From assembly GCF_000317145.1 (NCBI RefSeq), contig NC_019697.1, forward strand, positions 4,786,886-4,850,885: a DNA stretch of 64,000 nucleotides, written 5' to 3'. The position numbers and the translations under genes are program-made. This DNA is from Chamaesiphon minutus PCC 6605. Lineage in GTDB: Bacteria; Cyanobacteriota; Cyanobacteriia; Cyanobacteriales; Chamaesiphonaceae. How positions within the stretch are numbered: position 1 is the stretch's first letter; the number at the start of each line of letters is the position of its first letter. Shown here piece by piece: positions 39,451 through 48,943 of the stretch. The notes under the pieces are model-generated. The model did no database searches. It was not told the DNA's origin and saw only the letters and a list, made by a program, of their open reading frames with translations.

Positions 39451-39944
39451 TAGCATAAAGCTTGATTTAATTCCCATCGAGCATTACAGAAACCCGACTT
39501 CTTTAAAGAAGTCGGGTTTCTTTGTGTGAGTAGAATTAGATGTTAAGGAATTATTAGATCCCCGTCCCACCATCTGGGGATCGCATATAGTATCAAAGAG
39601 GTGTGGTTGATAACGTCCAACAGCTATAGGCAAAGCGTCACAGTAGCTACTAGCTTTAGATTCGACCGATTGCCATCGGAATTGTTAGCGCGATTATTTA
39701 CTCGATGCTCATTAGGAAAGACTGCCTTAGCGATCGCCTTATGCTAGCAAATTGCGAATTATCCTTCAGATTTTAGACCCGTTCGAGCAAGCCGCTCTTT
39801 GATGGTTGTCTCTGTGCCATAGCGATTATCCACTGACGTAGTTGCTAATCGAGAACGCTTGCCTATCTCATCCGACAGAGGTTATGCCAACCCCATCAGT
39901 CGCAAAATATATTAACTAATCTATTGGGCACATCCCGATTTTAA
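39451..39944. other. Region between tRNA-Leu and ndhD
   Basis: Apart from the tRNA terminator, this 494-base region has no supported gene. The ndhD promoter should lie in its right half. Confidence 0.4.
39489..39523 (+). terminator. Intrinsic terminator after tRNA-Leu
   Basis: A perfect 16-bp palindrome (GAAACCCGACTTCTTT and its complement, no loop bases) is followed by TTTG. Confidence 0.88.
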
Positions 39945-41540
39945 ATGCCTATGACTAGCTTTCCTTGGCTGACAACACTTATTATCTTCCCGATTCTTGC
40001 TTCGTTAGTAGTACCCATCCTCCCAGATAAAGATGGACGAACGGTGCGCTGGTATGCGCTCATCGTTGGGCTGATCGATTTCGCGCTGATGGTTTATACC
40101 TTTGCCAATAACTATGACATCCATAGCGATCGATTACAATTAGTCGAGAGTTATACCTGGATTCCTCAAATCGACTTGCGATGGTCGGTTGGGGTCGATG
40201 GTCTCTCCATGCCCTTGGTAATACTGACGGGTTTTATTACGACGCTGGCCATTTTAGCAGCTTGGCCTGTGACCTTCAAACCCAAACTTTTTTACTTTTT
40301 GATTTTGCTCATGTACGGCGGACAGATTGCGGTCTTTGCCGTTCAGGATATGCTGCTATTTTTCCTAGTTTGGGAACTTGAATTGATTCCCGTGTACCTA
40401 TTCCTTGCAATTTGGGGCGGGAAGAAGCGATTGTATGCTTCGACCAAGTTTATCCTTTACACGGCTGGAGGCTCCTTATTTATCCTGGTCGCGGCTTTAG
40501 CGATGGGTTTTTACGGCGATACCATCAGCTTTGATATGCGGACGTTGGCTGCCAAGGATTACACGCTCAATTTCCAGCTATTTATGTATGCGGGGTTATT
40601 GATTGCCTATGGAGTGAAACTACCCATCATTCCCCTACATACTTGGCTCCCTGACGCTCATGGCGAAGCAACTGCACCCGTCCACATGTTACTGGCCGGA
40701 ATTTTGCTCAAGATGGGTGGCTATGCCCTGATTCGGATGAATGCGGGTATGTTACCCGACGCCCATGCTACTTTTGCACCTGTCTTAATCGTGCTAGGGG
40801 TAGTAAATATCGTCTATGCCGCACTGACATCATTCGCCCAACGAAATCTCAAACGGAAGATTGCCTACTCGTCAATTTCGCACATGGGATTTGTCTTAAT
40901 TGGGATTGCTTCTTTTACCGACTTAGGTTTGAGTGGCGCACTCTTGCAAATGGTCTCCCACGGCTTGATTGGGGCGAGCTTATTCTTCCTTGTGGGTTCG
41001 ACATACGATCGCACTCATACTTTGATGCTCGATGAGATGGGTGGTGTCGGTCAAAAGATGAAGAAAATTTTTGCCATGTTCGTCGCCTGTTCGATGGCTT
41101 CGCTAGCCTTGCCAGGTATGAGCGGCTTCGTTGCCGAACTAATGGTGTTTGTCGGGTTTGCTACCAGCGATGCCTACAATCTCCAGTTCAAAGTTATTAT
41201 GACGCTGATTGCTGCCGTCGGTGTGATCCTCACCCCGATTTATCTCCTCTCCATGCTCCGGGAAATCTTCTATGGTGCCGAGAATAAAGAGTTAGTCGAA
41301 CATGAGGAGTTAGTCGATGCCGAACCCAGAGAGGTGTTTATTATCGCCTGTCTGTTAGTACCGATTATCGGTGTGGGTTTCTACCCCAAACTCTTAACTC
41401 AAATTTATGATTCGACTACTACTTCAATGACGGCACATCTGCGAGACTCCGTACCCACGATCGCTCACAAACAGTCTAACCCAGTCGCGATCGGCAAGTT
41501 TCAACAAGCTCCAAAAATTGTTAAGACCGTTAACAGTTAA
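39945..41540 (+). CDS. ndhD: NAD(P)H-quinone oxidoreductase subunit 4 (NdhD1-type)
   Basis: A 531-residue proton-pumping antiporter-like subunit of the thylakoid NDH-1 complex. It has about 14 membrane segments and conserved family stretches such as [30 protein letters not shown] and the Lys/Glu residues in the membrane ([15 protein letters not shown]). NDH-1 drives cyclic electron flow and respiration. No ndhF lies next to it. An internal ATG at 39951 is an alternative start. Confidence 0.95.
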   Translation: MPMTSFPWLTTLIIFPILASLVVPILPDKDGRTVRWYALIVGLIDFALMVYTFANNYDIHSDRLQLVESYTWIPQIDLRWSVGVDGLSMPLVILTGFITTLAILAAWPVTFKPKLFYFLILLMYGGQIAVFAVQDMLLFFLVWELELIPVYLFLAIWGGKKRLYASTKFILYTAGGSLFILVAALAMGFYGDTISFDMRTLAAKDYTLNFQLFMYAGLLIAYGVKLPIIPLHTWLPDAHGEATAPVHMLLAGILLKMGGYALIRMNAGMLPDAHATFAPVLIVLGVVNIVYAALTSFAQRNLKRKIAYSSISHMGFVLIGIASFTDLGLSGALLQMVSHGLIGASLFFLVGSTYDRTHTLMLDEMGGVGQKMKKIFAMFVACSMASLALPGMSGFVAELMVFVGFATSDAYNLQFKVIMTLIAAVGVILTPIYLLSMLREIFYGAENKELVEHEELVDAEPREVFIIACLLVPIIGVGFYPKLLTQIYDSTTTSMTAHLRDSVPTIAHKQSNPVAIGKFQQAPKIVKTVNS

Positions 41541-41580
41541 GAGATCTATCCGCTCAAAGTCTCAGCGGTATCTGTAACTA

Positions 41581-41612
41581 AAAGCTCCCAGATAACGGGA
41601 GCTTTTTTATTG
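41581..41612 (+). terminator. Intrinsic terminator of ndhD
   Basis: AAAGCTCCC pairs with GGGAGCTTT around a 7-base loop and runs into TTTTTTATT. Confidence 0.9.
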
Positions 41613-41779
41613 TAATAATACTAGGCAGCATAAGTTATGTTAAGATCTCATACTCCCAACGCCCTGTCTCGCTTCCATTGTCGGTTTCCCCGACCGGAGT
41701 GAGCCGCTCCCCGCCCAAATAGTAACTAGATTTATGCCGTAAACTACTACTGTAACAATTTAGTAACGAAAAGCGGCTG

Positions 41780-42994
41780 ATGAAAGTATATCCAAGACTC
41801 GCATTAGATATTACATTTAAGGACTTGAGTTTTAATCTACTTTCTCCCTGCCTGTTTGCAGATCGACAGACGATAATTGGCTCGATTCATTCTTATTGGC
41901 AGACATCCAAAGAAATTCTGGTTTCACTGTGTGTGAGAACGTCTTTCGACTTATTGCTAAAATCGCTAGAATTACCTGCTGGCTCGGAGATTCTGATGAG
42001 TGCAGTCAATATTATGCACATGGAAGAGATTGTCAAACAGCATGATTGCATTCCCATACCCATCGATCTCGACCTCGCGACACTCGCACCCTCAATCGAA
42101 GTGCTGGAGCGATCTATTTCTCCCCAAAGTCGGATTCTGGTAATAGCACATTTATTTGGCGCGATTATCGATCTCGATCCATATGTAGACTTATGCAAAA
42201 GTAACAATATTCTGCTGGTGGAAGATTGCGCTCAATCTTTCGATGGTTGGCGATATCTCGGACATCCAGAAGCCGATCTCAGTTTGTTTAGCTTCGGCCC
42301 GATTAAATCTTGTACCGCATTAGGTGGTGCTATTACCTTAGTGCGGGATAAAGATTTAGCTGAAAAAATGCAGATTATTGAGAGTCACTATCCCCTCAAA
42401 AGCGAACTATGGTTCACGAAAAGAACGCTTAAATATCTTTGTTTGAAGTTTCTTTCGATTCCACAAATATTTGGAATTTTGCTTGCTTGTCTAAAGCGTC
42501 TCAATATAGATTTAGATCGATCGATCGGTTCTTTGACACGAGGCTTTAGTTCGGGAGATATTCAGTCCCAACTGCAATATCGTCCGCCGATAGGAATGCT
42601 CCGACTTTTGCAACGAAGATTTGAAAATCTCGATCTTTCGCGATTCGATCGACGACAACAAGCAGCTCGTAACTTTTTGACTTTATGGGAGCGATCGAAT
42701 TTTTATCCTGGTTACAAAGCCACCCGACATTCATACTGGGTAATGCCGATTATGACTAAAGACCCACAATTGTTGATGCACAGACTCAGAGCGGCAGGCT
42801 TCGACCCCACCACAGGAGCGACCAGTTTAAAAGCGATCGGATCTGGAGCGATTCAAGCCGAGCGATTGATAAATAGCATACTGTATTTACCGATTTCTGC
42901 CTCACTCCCAGCAACAGAGATCGATCGTCTGGTTCGATCGATTTCACTAGCAAAAATTGGCAGCCTTGAGGATGCTTCAAAGGATGTAGCTTAA
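41780..42994 (+). CDS. DegT/DnrJ/EryC1-family PLP aminotransferase
   Basis: A 404-residue sugar-aminotransferase-like protein. The PLP Lys is Lys176 in SFGPIKSCTALGG, and the conserved Asp/Ala/Gln is in LLVEDCAQSFDGW (residues 145-157). The family usually makes amino sugars for surface polysaccharide or natural products. No glycosyltransferase cluster is adjacent, so the substrate is open. It ends just before tRNA-Pro. Confidence 0.85.
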   Translation: MKVYPRLALDITFKDLSFNLLSPCLFADRQTIIGSIHSYWQTSKEILVSLCVRTSFDLLLKSLELPAGSEILMSAVNIMHMEEIVKQHDCIPIPIDLDLATLAPSIEVLERSISPQSRILVIAHLFGAIIDLDPYVDLCKSNNILLVEDCAQSFDGWRYLGHPEADLSLFSFGPIKSCTALGGAITLVRDKDLAEKMQIIESHYPLKSELWFTKRTLKYLCLKFLSIPQIFGILLACLKRLNIDLDRSIGSLTRGFSSGDIQSQLQYRPPIGMLRLLQRRFENLDLSRFDRRQQAARNFLTLWERSNFYPGYKATRHSYWVMPIMTKDPQLLMHRLRAAGFDPTTGATSLKAIGSGAIQAERLINSILYLPISASLPATEIDRLVRSISLAKIGSLEDASKDVA

Positions 42995-43070
42995 ATGCTC
43001 GTGATTTTTGATATTTCGATCTAATTACCATATTTTCATGCTATAATGCTAGACCTATGCGATTAATTAT

Positions 43071-43144
43071 CGGGATGTAGCGCAGCTTGGTAGCGCACTG
43101 CTTTCGGGAAGCAGGGGTCGGAGGTTCAAATCCTCTCATCCCGA
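43071..43144 (+). tRNA. tRNA-Pro (CGG)
   Basis: A 74-base tRNA with acceptor CGGGATG/CATCCCG, D arm GCGC, anticodon loop TTCGGGA (anticodon CGG), T arm GGAGGTTCAAATCCTC and discriminator A. Its 3' half is copied imperfectly at 43766-43811, marking an old integration site. Confidence 0.95.
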
Positions 43145-43273
43145 CTAGGGTAAAAATGGTAGAAATAACACGATAAAAGGATTTCGGGCTTTGGCTGGAA
43201 TCCTTTTATTTTTTGGTAAAGGGTGTTCAGGGGTGTTAAGACGAGACGTTTTTATCACCAAAATTACCATCTA

Positions 43274-43645
43274 ATGAAAGTCACCATCGAAGCTAAAAAA
43301 ACCTGACACCTACTCAGATGGGTTTGTCCCCAGACGGGGAAGCGCGTAGCTATTTCTGTTAATGAAGCTTCTGAGGGGCGAAAACCAACGAAGTTAAAAG
43401 ATCGCATCGAGAGCGACATCAAACACGGCGAATACGATCGAACCCTGGTAAAGTACCGCCCTAAAACCATTGGGATGAACAAGACCGAATTAACCACAGT
43501 AGAGCTATTCGATCGGTTCACCCAGTGGCAGCAGAAGCACCAAGGATTGAGCAAAGCCTCGATCGATACTCGCGATAAGTGTCTGACGGTGATGCTAGAC
43601 AAGCATCTGAATTGCACTGATACCATTCGTTACCAGATATTTAAC
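43274..43645 (+). pseudogene. Truncated tyrosine integrase remnant behind tRNA-Pro
   Basis: Codon-by-codon reading gives MKVTIEAKKT, a stop, then an integrase arm-binding style segment: GKRVAISVNEASEGRK, IKHGEYDRTLVKYRPK and VELFDRFTQWQQKHQG. It has the same layout as the first 110 residues of the intact integrase downstream (IAYGNFDTSLLRYKPR, AVELVQKYIAHR). The catalytic C-terminal domain is missing. It is a decayed element integrated into tRNA-Pro. Confidence 0.82.
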
Positions 43646-43765
43646 TTCGTCTTTACCAGAAATTTTCCAACCTTAGCTAACTTTGCCCGAAACCACCTTT
43701 TACCCCTCTCACTTATTGCGAACGGCTGAGATGATTGCCCAATAAGTAGTTGAGAGATTCTTGCT

Positions 43766-43811
43766 ACTGCTTTTGGGGCGCAGGGGTCGGAGGTTCAAAT
43801 TCTCTCATCCC
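43766..43811 (+). repeat. Degenerate attR copy of the tRNA-Pro 3' half
   Basis: A 46-base segment identical at 42 positions to tRNA-Pro bases 43097-43142. Changes fall in the anticodon stem-loop and the T arm. With the integrase remnant it delimits a roughly 670-bp relic. Confidence 0.85.
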
Positions 43812-44016
43812 AATTAAAGCGAAAACAATACTATAAAAGGGTTTTGACAAGGTGCGAACGACTTTATTGAAGCTCTTTTCTTTATCTTATTACCATCGGT
43901 GATGAAATGTTGGAGAAATAGCTTGGCTTTTTAAATCATCTATGTTAGGATTAATAATCGTGAAACAAAGTGTCAAACGAATTGGAAAAAATCTCCAAAT
44001 CTAAGGCGCAAACCGT

Positions 44017-44097
44017 GGGTCGATGGCCGAGTGGTTAATGGCGGCAGACTGTAAATCTGCTGGGAGACCTACGCTGGTTCAAATCCAGCTCGGCCCA
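44017..44097 (+). tRNA. tRNA-Tyr (GTA)
   Basis: An 81-base class II tRNA with acceptor GGGTCGA/TCGGCCC, anticodon loop CTGTAAA (anticodon GTA), a variable arm GGGAGACCTACG, T loop GGTTCAAATCC and discriminator A. It lies 11 bases before tRNA-Thr. Confidence 0.96.
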
Positions 44098-44108
44098 CTT
44101 TCACCAAC

Positions 44109-44180
44109 GCCCTCATAGCTCAGTGGTAGAGCACTTCATTGGTAATGAAGAGGTCATGAGTTCAAGCCTCATTGAGGGCT
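44109..44180 (+). tRNA. tRNA-Thr (GGT), integration site of the 10.4-kb element
   Basis: A 72-base tRNA with acceptor GCCCTCA/TGAGGGC, anticodon loop TTGGTAA (anticodon GGT), a T arm ATGAGTTCAAGCCTCAT and discriminator T. From base 44134 onward its sequence is repeated perfectly at the far end of the element. Confidence 0.96.
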
Positions 44181-44183
44181 TCG
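44134..44183 (+). repeat. attL, 50-bp direct repeat inside tRNA-Thr
   Basis: It starts at the anticodon stem (CTTCATTGG) and ends three bases past the tRNA (GGGCTTCG). It is identical to 54508-54557. Confidence 0.95.
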
Positions 44184-44323
44184 GGTTGTAACGTATTACT
44201 GGTAAGGCTTTTAGGAAACAAATCAGTCCTAACGGCCTCATTTTTGTGTCTATTCACAGTTAATAATGTGCTGTTTTGGCTGTTTTGGTTGGCCTATCAC
44301 CCACCATTTCACCCACTGTTTTT

Positions 44324-45433
44324 ATGCACATCGAAAAGCGCGGGAATAGCCTCCTTATCAGGTTTTCGCACGAGGGTAAGCCCTACAGCTTCAGCTTGCC
44401 CAAACACAATAATCCCGTTGGGATATCTAACGCCAAGCTGAAGATCGCTCAGATCGAGAAAGATATAGCTTATGGGAATTTCGACACTTCTCTACTCAGA
44501 TATAAGCCGCGCAAACTGGGTAAAAATCCAACGGCGATAACTGCTGTAGAACTAGTTCAAAAGTATATCGCTCATCGTCGAGACTCTCTATCTAATGGCT
44601 CGATCGTCAGACTTCAGGCGATGGCTTCCAAGCTTACCCAATTATTAGGGGACAAGCCCGCTGAGAAAGTTACTGAGTCAGTGGCTAAGGACGCGATCGC
44701 GCGGTGGTCGGAGTCAGCCTCTACCCAATCTATTAAAACCTATCTATTTTTGCTCAAAGCCTGCTGGGAGTGGGCTAAGGGTAAGTATCATATCGCCGAA
44801 ACTAACCCATGGTCGGAATGTCTCGATCGGGTGCGTTCTAGTGGCAATAATGGGCAGTCCAAGCAGCTCAAGCCCTTTACTATTGCTGAGTTACAAGCTA
44901 TTATCGCCGCATTTAGAGCGCATCCCAAATACTGTCATTACACAGACTTTGTAGTTTTCTTATCACACAGTGCTTGTAGATTGGGAGAAGTCGCGGGACT
45001 GAGATGGAAGCACATCGGCGCGGACTTTGCCACAGCTTGGATCGGGGAATCTATCAGCCGTGGACATCAGAATAAGAAGGGGACTAAGACGGGGAAAACT
45101 CGCACGATTCAACTATCTCCCACGGTGACGTCGATGCTGGCAGACAGACGCGCTCGCCTGAACCCACAGCCTGAAGATCTAGTATTTCCCAGCCCTTTGG
45201 GTTTAGCCATTGACGATCATCGGTTTAGGGCGCGAGCTTGGAAGACGATTCTAGAAAATTGCCGGATTGAATACCGATCGCCATACAAAATAAGACATTC
45301 AGCCATCTCTCACGCCCTCAACAATGGGGCTAACTTTATCGCACTGGCAGAACAGACGGGGCACGATAAGCGGGTGATGTTGTCTACCTATGCACACGCG
45401 ATCGATCGGGAATGTTTGTTTGTCGATTTCTAA
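44324..45433 (+). CDS. int: Tyrosine site-specific integrase
   Basis: A 369-residue recombinase from the ATG at 44324 (MHIEKRG); the longer frame from 44276 is not conserved. The N-terminal part resembles arm-binding and SAM-like core domains. The catalytic domain shows Arg in SACRLGEVAGLRW, Lys in GKTRTIQL, Arg-His in YKIRHSAISHAL, TGH and the nucleophile Tyr in MLSTYAHAID. It lies 141 bases from the tRNA-Thr end and should catalyse integration at the 50-bp core. It appears intact. Confidence 0.94.
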   Translation: MHIEKRGNSLLIRFSHEGKPYSFSLPKHNNPVGISNAKLKIAQIEKDIAYGNFDTSLLRYKPRKLGKNPTAITAVELVQKYIAHRRDSLSNGSIVRLQAMASKLTQLLGDKPAEKVTESVAKDAIARWSESASTQSIKTYLFLLKACWEWAKGKYHIAETNPWSECLDRVRSSGNNGQSKQLKPFTIAELQAIIAAFRAHPKYCHYTDFVVFLSHSACRLGEVAGLRWKHIGADFATAWIGESISRGHQNKKGTKTGKTRTIQLSPTVTSMLADRRARLNPQPEDLVFPSPLGLAIDDHRFRARAWKTILENCRIEYRSPYKIRHSAISHALNNGANFIALAEQTGHDKRVMLSTYAHAIDRECLFVDF

Positions 45434-45909
45434 CTGGGGTGGGGACATCTTTCACTTACTACAGTTGGAATGTATCTCTCGTCTCTCTAATGAAAACTCA
45501 AATTTTCTAACTGAGTGAGATTACTATACATGCTATACACTATTGGCTCTGAGAAAGGATTTCAGGTATACATCTGGGTATACACAAGTATGCACAGGTA
45601 TACACAAAACTTGGAGAAAAGAAGCGATCTCAATGTTTTTGTTTGCAAATTTTGAAAATGTAAAGATTTATGAAAATCTTGTCTCACTAATATCGAAACT
45701 AGCCGATTTTATACTTAATTACCCAATATTACACCCCAAACCTTCTCAGGGAGCGGGATTGACAGATCGAAGCAAAACTTATAAATTGAAAACAAGCTTT
45801 ACCAGTAATAAAGTCGCACAGCTCACTTACAGTTCAACCAAACAAAAACACCCGACACCCCCGAAAGGATGTCGAGTGACATCTAAAAAACCTATCCTCA
45901 TTATCCCCC
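45434..45909. other. Control region of the element
   Basis: This 476-base AT-rich gap contains the GTATACA repeats. A 124-codon open frame at 45543 is judged spurious. The promoter for the 45910 gene and the replication operon probably lies here. Confidence 0.45.
45566..45604 (+). repeat. Iteron-like GTATACA direct repeats
   Basis: Three GTATACA and one GTATGCA start at 45566, 45578, 45588 and 45598, spaced 12, 10 and 10 bases, close to one helical turn. Such phased repeats bind replication initiators or repressors. Confidence 0.7.
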
Positions 45910-46176
45910 ATGCCTAAGAAGCTACAAACTCCTGACAAGTTCAAATTCATGACTGAGCGATCGATCGTGCAGGAAAAATATGAGCTGACGCGCTGGCAAT
46001 CCGCCCAACTCCGAGCCAAATTGCCCAAGGGTATCTATTGGCTCCAAATCGAGAAAGGCGGACTCATACAGTGGAATTGGACGCTGTTGCAAAGTTATTT
46101 GCTTAGTGGTGCTGATTGTCCCCAGCATCGCGCTCTCGTAGAAGAGTACATCGCTACTCTTCCCCAATCAGCATAA
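45910..46176 (+). CDS. Small element protein, possible DNA-binding/excisionase-like
   Basis: An 88-residue protein with YELTRWQSAQLRAKL and GGLIQWNWTLLQSYLLSG, helix-rich and slightly basic at the N-terminus. Position between the integrase and the replication gene is where satellites and prophages keep excisionase or AlpA-type regulators. The sequence alone does not prove this. It is followed by a strong terminator. Confidence 0.65.
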   Translation: MPKKLQTPDKFKFMTERSIVQEKYELTRWQSAQLRAKLPKGIYWLQIEKGGLIQWNWTLLQSYLLSGADCPQHRALVEEYIATLPQSA

Positions 46177-46180
46177 AAAC

Positions 46181-46217
46181 AACACCCCTCAGATGCCTGA
46201 ATTTCTGAGGGGTGTTT
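46181..46217 (+). terminator. Intrinsic terminator between the small gene and the primase gene
   Basis: A 13-bp perfect stem (AACACCCCTCAGA and complement) with a 10-base loop, ending GTGTTT. It separates the small gene from the replication operon. Confidence 0.78.
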
Positions 46218-46321
46218 CCAGCATCCGAAGGCGGTGCTAGAGCGGGTTTTCTTAAAATTTGTTGACTCGATCTTAACACCTTTCGGATGCTCTGTCACCC
46301 TACAACACAGCGGCACCAACC

Positions 46322-48943
46322 ATGAACGATACCCAAGGGCAACTTCAACTACTAGGCTACAAGGACGGTGAATCTGTTTTCTACCGCGCCATTGCTGATA
46401 ACAATCCGCGCAAGTTATCGGCTAAATTCCCCGCCACTCCATGCGAACTAGATACGTTAAATAATGAGGGATTTAACATCTATGTTGTCGTAAATGGCGG
46501 CGGTGACAAGGATGCGGACGTCGTTGCCTGCAAGGCGATATTTTACGAGCATGACGATCTTCCTAAAGAAGATCAGCTAACCTTCTGGCAGTCACTTGGA
46601 TTACCAACGCCAACATTTCAGGTAGATACAGGTGGTAAGTCGATTCACTCCTACTGGGTATTTAATGCTGCGATCTCAGTCGATTTGTGGAAGGTACTCC
46701 AGAAAGATTTGCTGAACTACTCCGAGGCCGATCGCACGATTAAAAACCCGTCGCGAGTTATGCGGCTAGCTGGATTCAAACACCAGAAGACGGGTGTAGT
46801 TGCATCGATCGTCAGTAAGTCTGGGACAAAATATTCCTACGACGAGCTTCGATCGTTAGTCCCTCCGACTCCAGTAGCGGTAAAGGAGAAGAAGCAAAAG
46901 CAGGAACCAGCAGCGGGGAAAGTCGCCAGCACCAAACGCGCCAAAAGTTTCGACAGCACCCCTACAGGCATCCCGATCGAGCGTTTACTTACCAAAGCCC
47001 ACCGCGAAGCATTAGGCGGAGTGTTTGAGGGTAGCCGTGACAATATGGGCTTAGAAATTGCCTGTGACTTAATTGGAGTTGAATCGCTGGGTTCGATCGA
47101 GTGCGACTACAAAGGTAAAAATTACACCCTAGAGATCGAGCAGAATGCGCGGGAATTATTCACCGATTACTGCCGTGGTTGCAACCCACCCCTAGACGAG
47201 CGGGATGAGGAACGGATTTGGAACAGTGCGAGCCAAAGAGACGGAGAACCATCGAATCGTGATGAAGATGCGATGAAAAATTGCGCTCGAAGCTACCTGA
47301 AGGAATTAATCAGTACCACGCGCTCGACTGGCAGTAAACACCAAGCATCAGCACCCGTAAAGAACGAGAGCGGTTGTGATTACCCCGCTCTAGCTAAAAG
47401 GTTGGGAATTACACTAATCCAAGACGATCGTGGGAATGTCAAATCGAAATTAGTTGAGTTGACACTAAACCTGTTTAATCTGCTTGGCGAAAAATTGAGA
47501 CTCAATCAGATGACGAATGATTATGAGTTCGAGGGAAAACCACTAGACCTCAACCACATCAAGAGTTTTATTTCTCAAAATTTGGGTTGTGACAGCAGTA
47601 CAGAGAATTGCATTCAAGCGGTTCACGCAATCGCCAGTCGATTCGCATTTCATCCGGTTCGAGACTACCTCGAATCGCTGAAAGATTCCCCCCTTGTGGA
47701 TTTTGAAGTGTTCGATAATCTGGCTACCTTGTTTTTGGGTAACTCCGATCCATTGGCTAATCGAATGTTAGCGAAAACACTCATCGGAGCCGTTGCCCGG
47801 GTTAAGAAACCAGGTACCAAGGTAGACACCTTGACTGTCCTTCAAGGCGGACAAGGGTTCTTAAAATCGACTTTTCTAAAAGTTCTGGCTGGCGATTCTT
47901 GGTTCTGTGATGATATTCGAGATCTAGAGAGCAAAGATGAGATCGCCAAACTTGCGCGTTACTGGCTCATAGAATTGGCAGAGGTCGATTACTTAATGGG
48001 ACGAAAGGAAGTGGAGGCATTCAAGCGATTTCTATCGACGACTGCTGATACATATCGCCCACCTTATGGCCGATCGAATATCCGGAATGAGAGAACGTGC
48101 GCTCTGTTTGCCACTACCAATAAATCTGAATTCCTGAAAGATCCCACGGGAAGCCGCCGATATTGGGTAATAAAGGTGGGGACGAAAATTGATTGCGATC
48201 TCGTATCCAAGTATCGAGACATTATCTGGGCTACTGCATTAGCAGCTTACGATCGCGGTGATACATGGTGGCTGGATGACAATGAGGAATCACAACGTGA
48301 GGCGGCGGCGGTAGATTTCCAGGAGATCGACCCATGGCAAGACGTTTTAGAGAACAAGTGGGCTGTTGTCCCAGTGATTGAAAAGGACAATTTGGAAATC
48401 GTCCAGATTGATTCAATTTTCCAGATTCTAGAGGTGCCGATCGAACGCCGTACCCAAGCATCCAGGAACCGGATCGGTGCAATATTGCGGAACCTAGGCT
48501 TTGAGAATAAGCCCATTTGGTATGACGGCAAAACTAGAAAGCTCTATGTTCGTTTTACAAGTTTAATAGAAGAGACAGGTAAGGCAGGTAAGGAAGTAGC
48601 CAAGAACCATCCACAGCATGGGATACACGCCTTACCTGTCTCCGATGACAAACAGGTAAGGACAGGTAAGGAATTTGAGACATCTGAAGCTGAAAACAAT
48701 ACAACACATGGGATACGCGCCTTGCCCGTCTCTGAGAACAAACAGGTAAGGAAAACAGGTAAGGAATTTGAGAAACACAGCCTATCCGAACGCGATCGAG
48801 TCTACATTCCAGCCTGTGCAAAATATGGTGTAATCTCACGAATTGCCCCCAAGCAGGGTAAAGACGGTCTGTACGCTCGCGTAAAACTAGAGGAGGATGG
48901 CAGCGAACGCGATCTACTTCTTGAATATTTGGAGGTCGCCTAA
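46322..48943 (+). CDS. RepB-type primase / VapE-family helicase replication protein
   Basis: An 873-residue protein. The N-terminal 200 residues look like a RepB/AEP-type primase (KAIFYEHDDLPKEDQ, VDTGGKSIHSYW). The middle to C-terminal part (about 440-690) is a VapE-type P-loop ATPase with GGQGFLKST (about 510-518), WLIELAEVDYL and FATTNKSEFLKD. VapE-type proteins drive satellite and phage replication. Residues about 760-820 contain a 30-codon duplication. It starts an operon; the helicase ATG follows its stop directly. Confidence 0.85.
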   Translation: MNDTQGQLQLLGYKDGESVFYRAIADNNPRKLSAKFPATPCELDTLNNEGFNIYVVVNGGGDKDADVVACKAIFYEHDDLPKEDQLTFWQSLGLPTPTFQVDTGGKSIHSYWVFNAAISVDLWKVLQKDLLNYSEADRTIKNPSRVMRLAGFKHQKTGVVASIVSKSGTKYSYDELRSLVPPTPVAVKEKKQKQEPAAGKVASTKRAKSFDSTPTGIPIERLLTKAHREALGGVFEGSRDNMGLEIACDLIGVESLGSIECDYKGKNYTLEIEQNARELFTDYCRGCNPPLDERDEERIWNSASQRDGEPSNRDEDAMKNCARSYLKELISTTRSTGSKHQASAPVKNESGCDYPALAKRLGITLIQDDRGNVKSKLVELTLNLFNLLGEKLRLNQMTNDYEFEGKPLDLNHIKSFISQNLGCDSSTENCIQAVHAIASRFAFHPVRDYLESLKDSPLVDFEVFDNLATLFLGNSDPLANRMLAKTLIGAVARVKKPGTKVDTLTVLQGGQGFLKSTFLKVLAGDSWFCDDIRDLESKDEIAKLARYWLIELAEVDYLMGRKEVEAFKRFLSTTADTYRPPYGRSNIRNERTCALFATTNKSEFLKDPTGSRRYWVIKVGTKIDCDLVSKYRDIIWATALAAYDRGDTWWLDDNEESQREAAAVDFQEIDPWQDVLENKWAVVPVIEKDNLEIVQIDSIFQILEVPIERRTQASRNRIGAILRNLGFENKPIWYDGKTRKLYVRFTSLIEETGKAGKEVAKNHPQHGIHALPVSDDKQVRTGKEFETSEAENNTTHGIRALPVSENKQVRKTGKEFEKHSLSERDRVYIPACAKYGVISRIAPKQGKDGLYARVKLEEDGSERDLLLEYLEVA
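48617..48776 (+). repeat. 90-bp period duplication carrying CCTTACC(C/T)G and CAGGTAAGG motifs
   Basis: CATGGGATAC is repeated at 48617 and 48707, and the following 60 or so bases are similar (ALPVSDDKQVR and ALPVSENKQVR). The same motifs cluster at 53783-53906. Confidence 0.8.

Noticed and set aside
44172-44441. Open frame across the tRNA-Thr end and the integrase start
   Set aside because: It is a frame shadow of attL and the integrase coding region.
45543-45917. 124-codon open frame after the integrase
   Set aside because: It overlaps the GTATACA repeats and has an implausible composition with no domain; the real gene starts at 45910.
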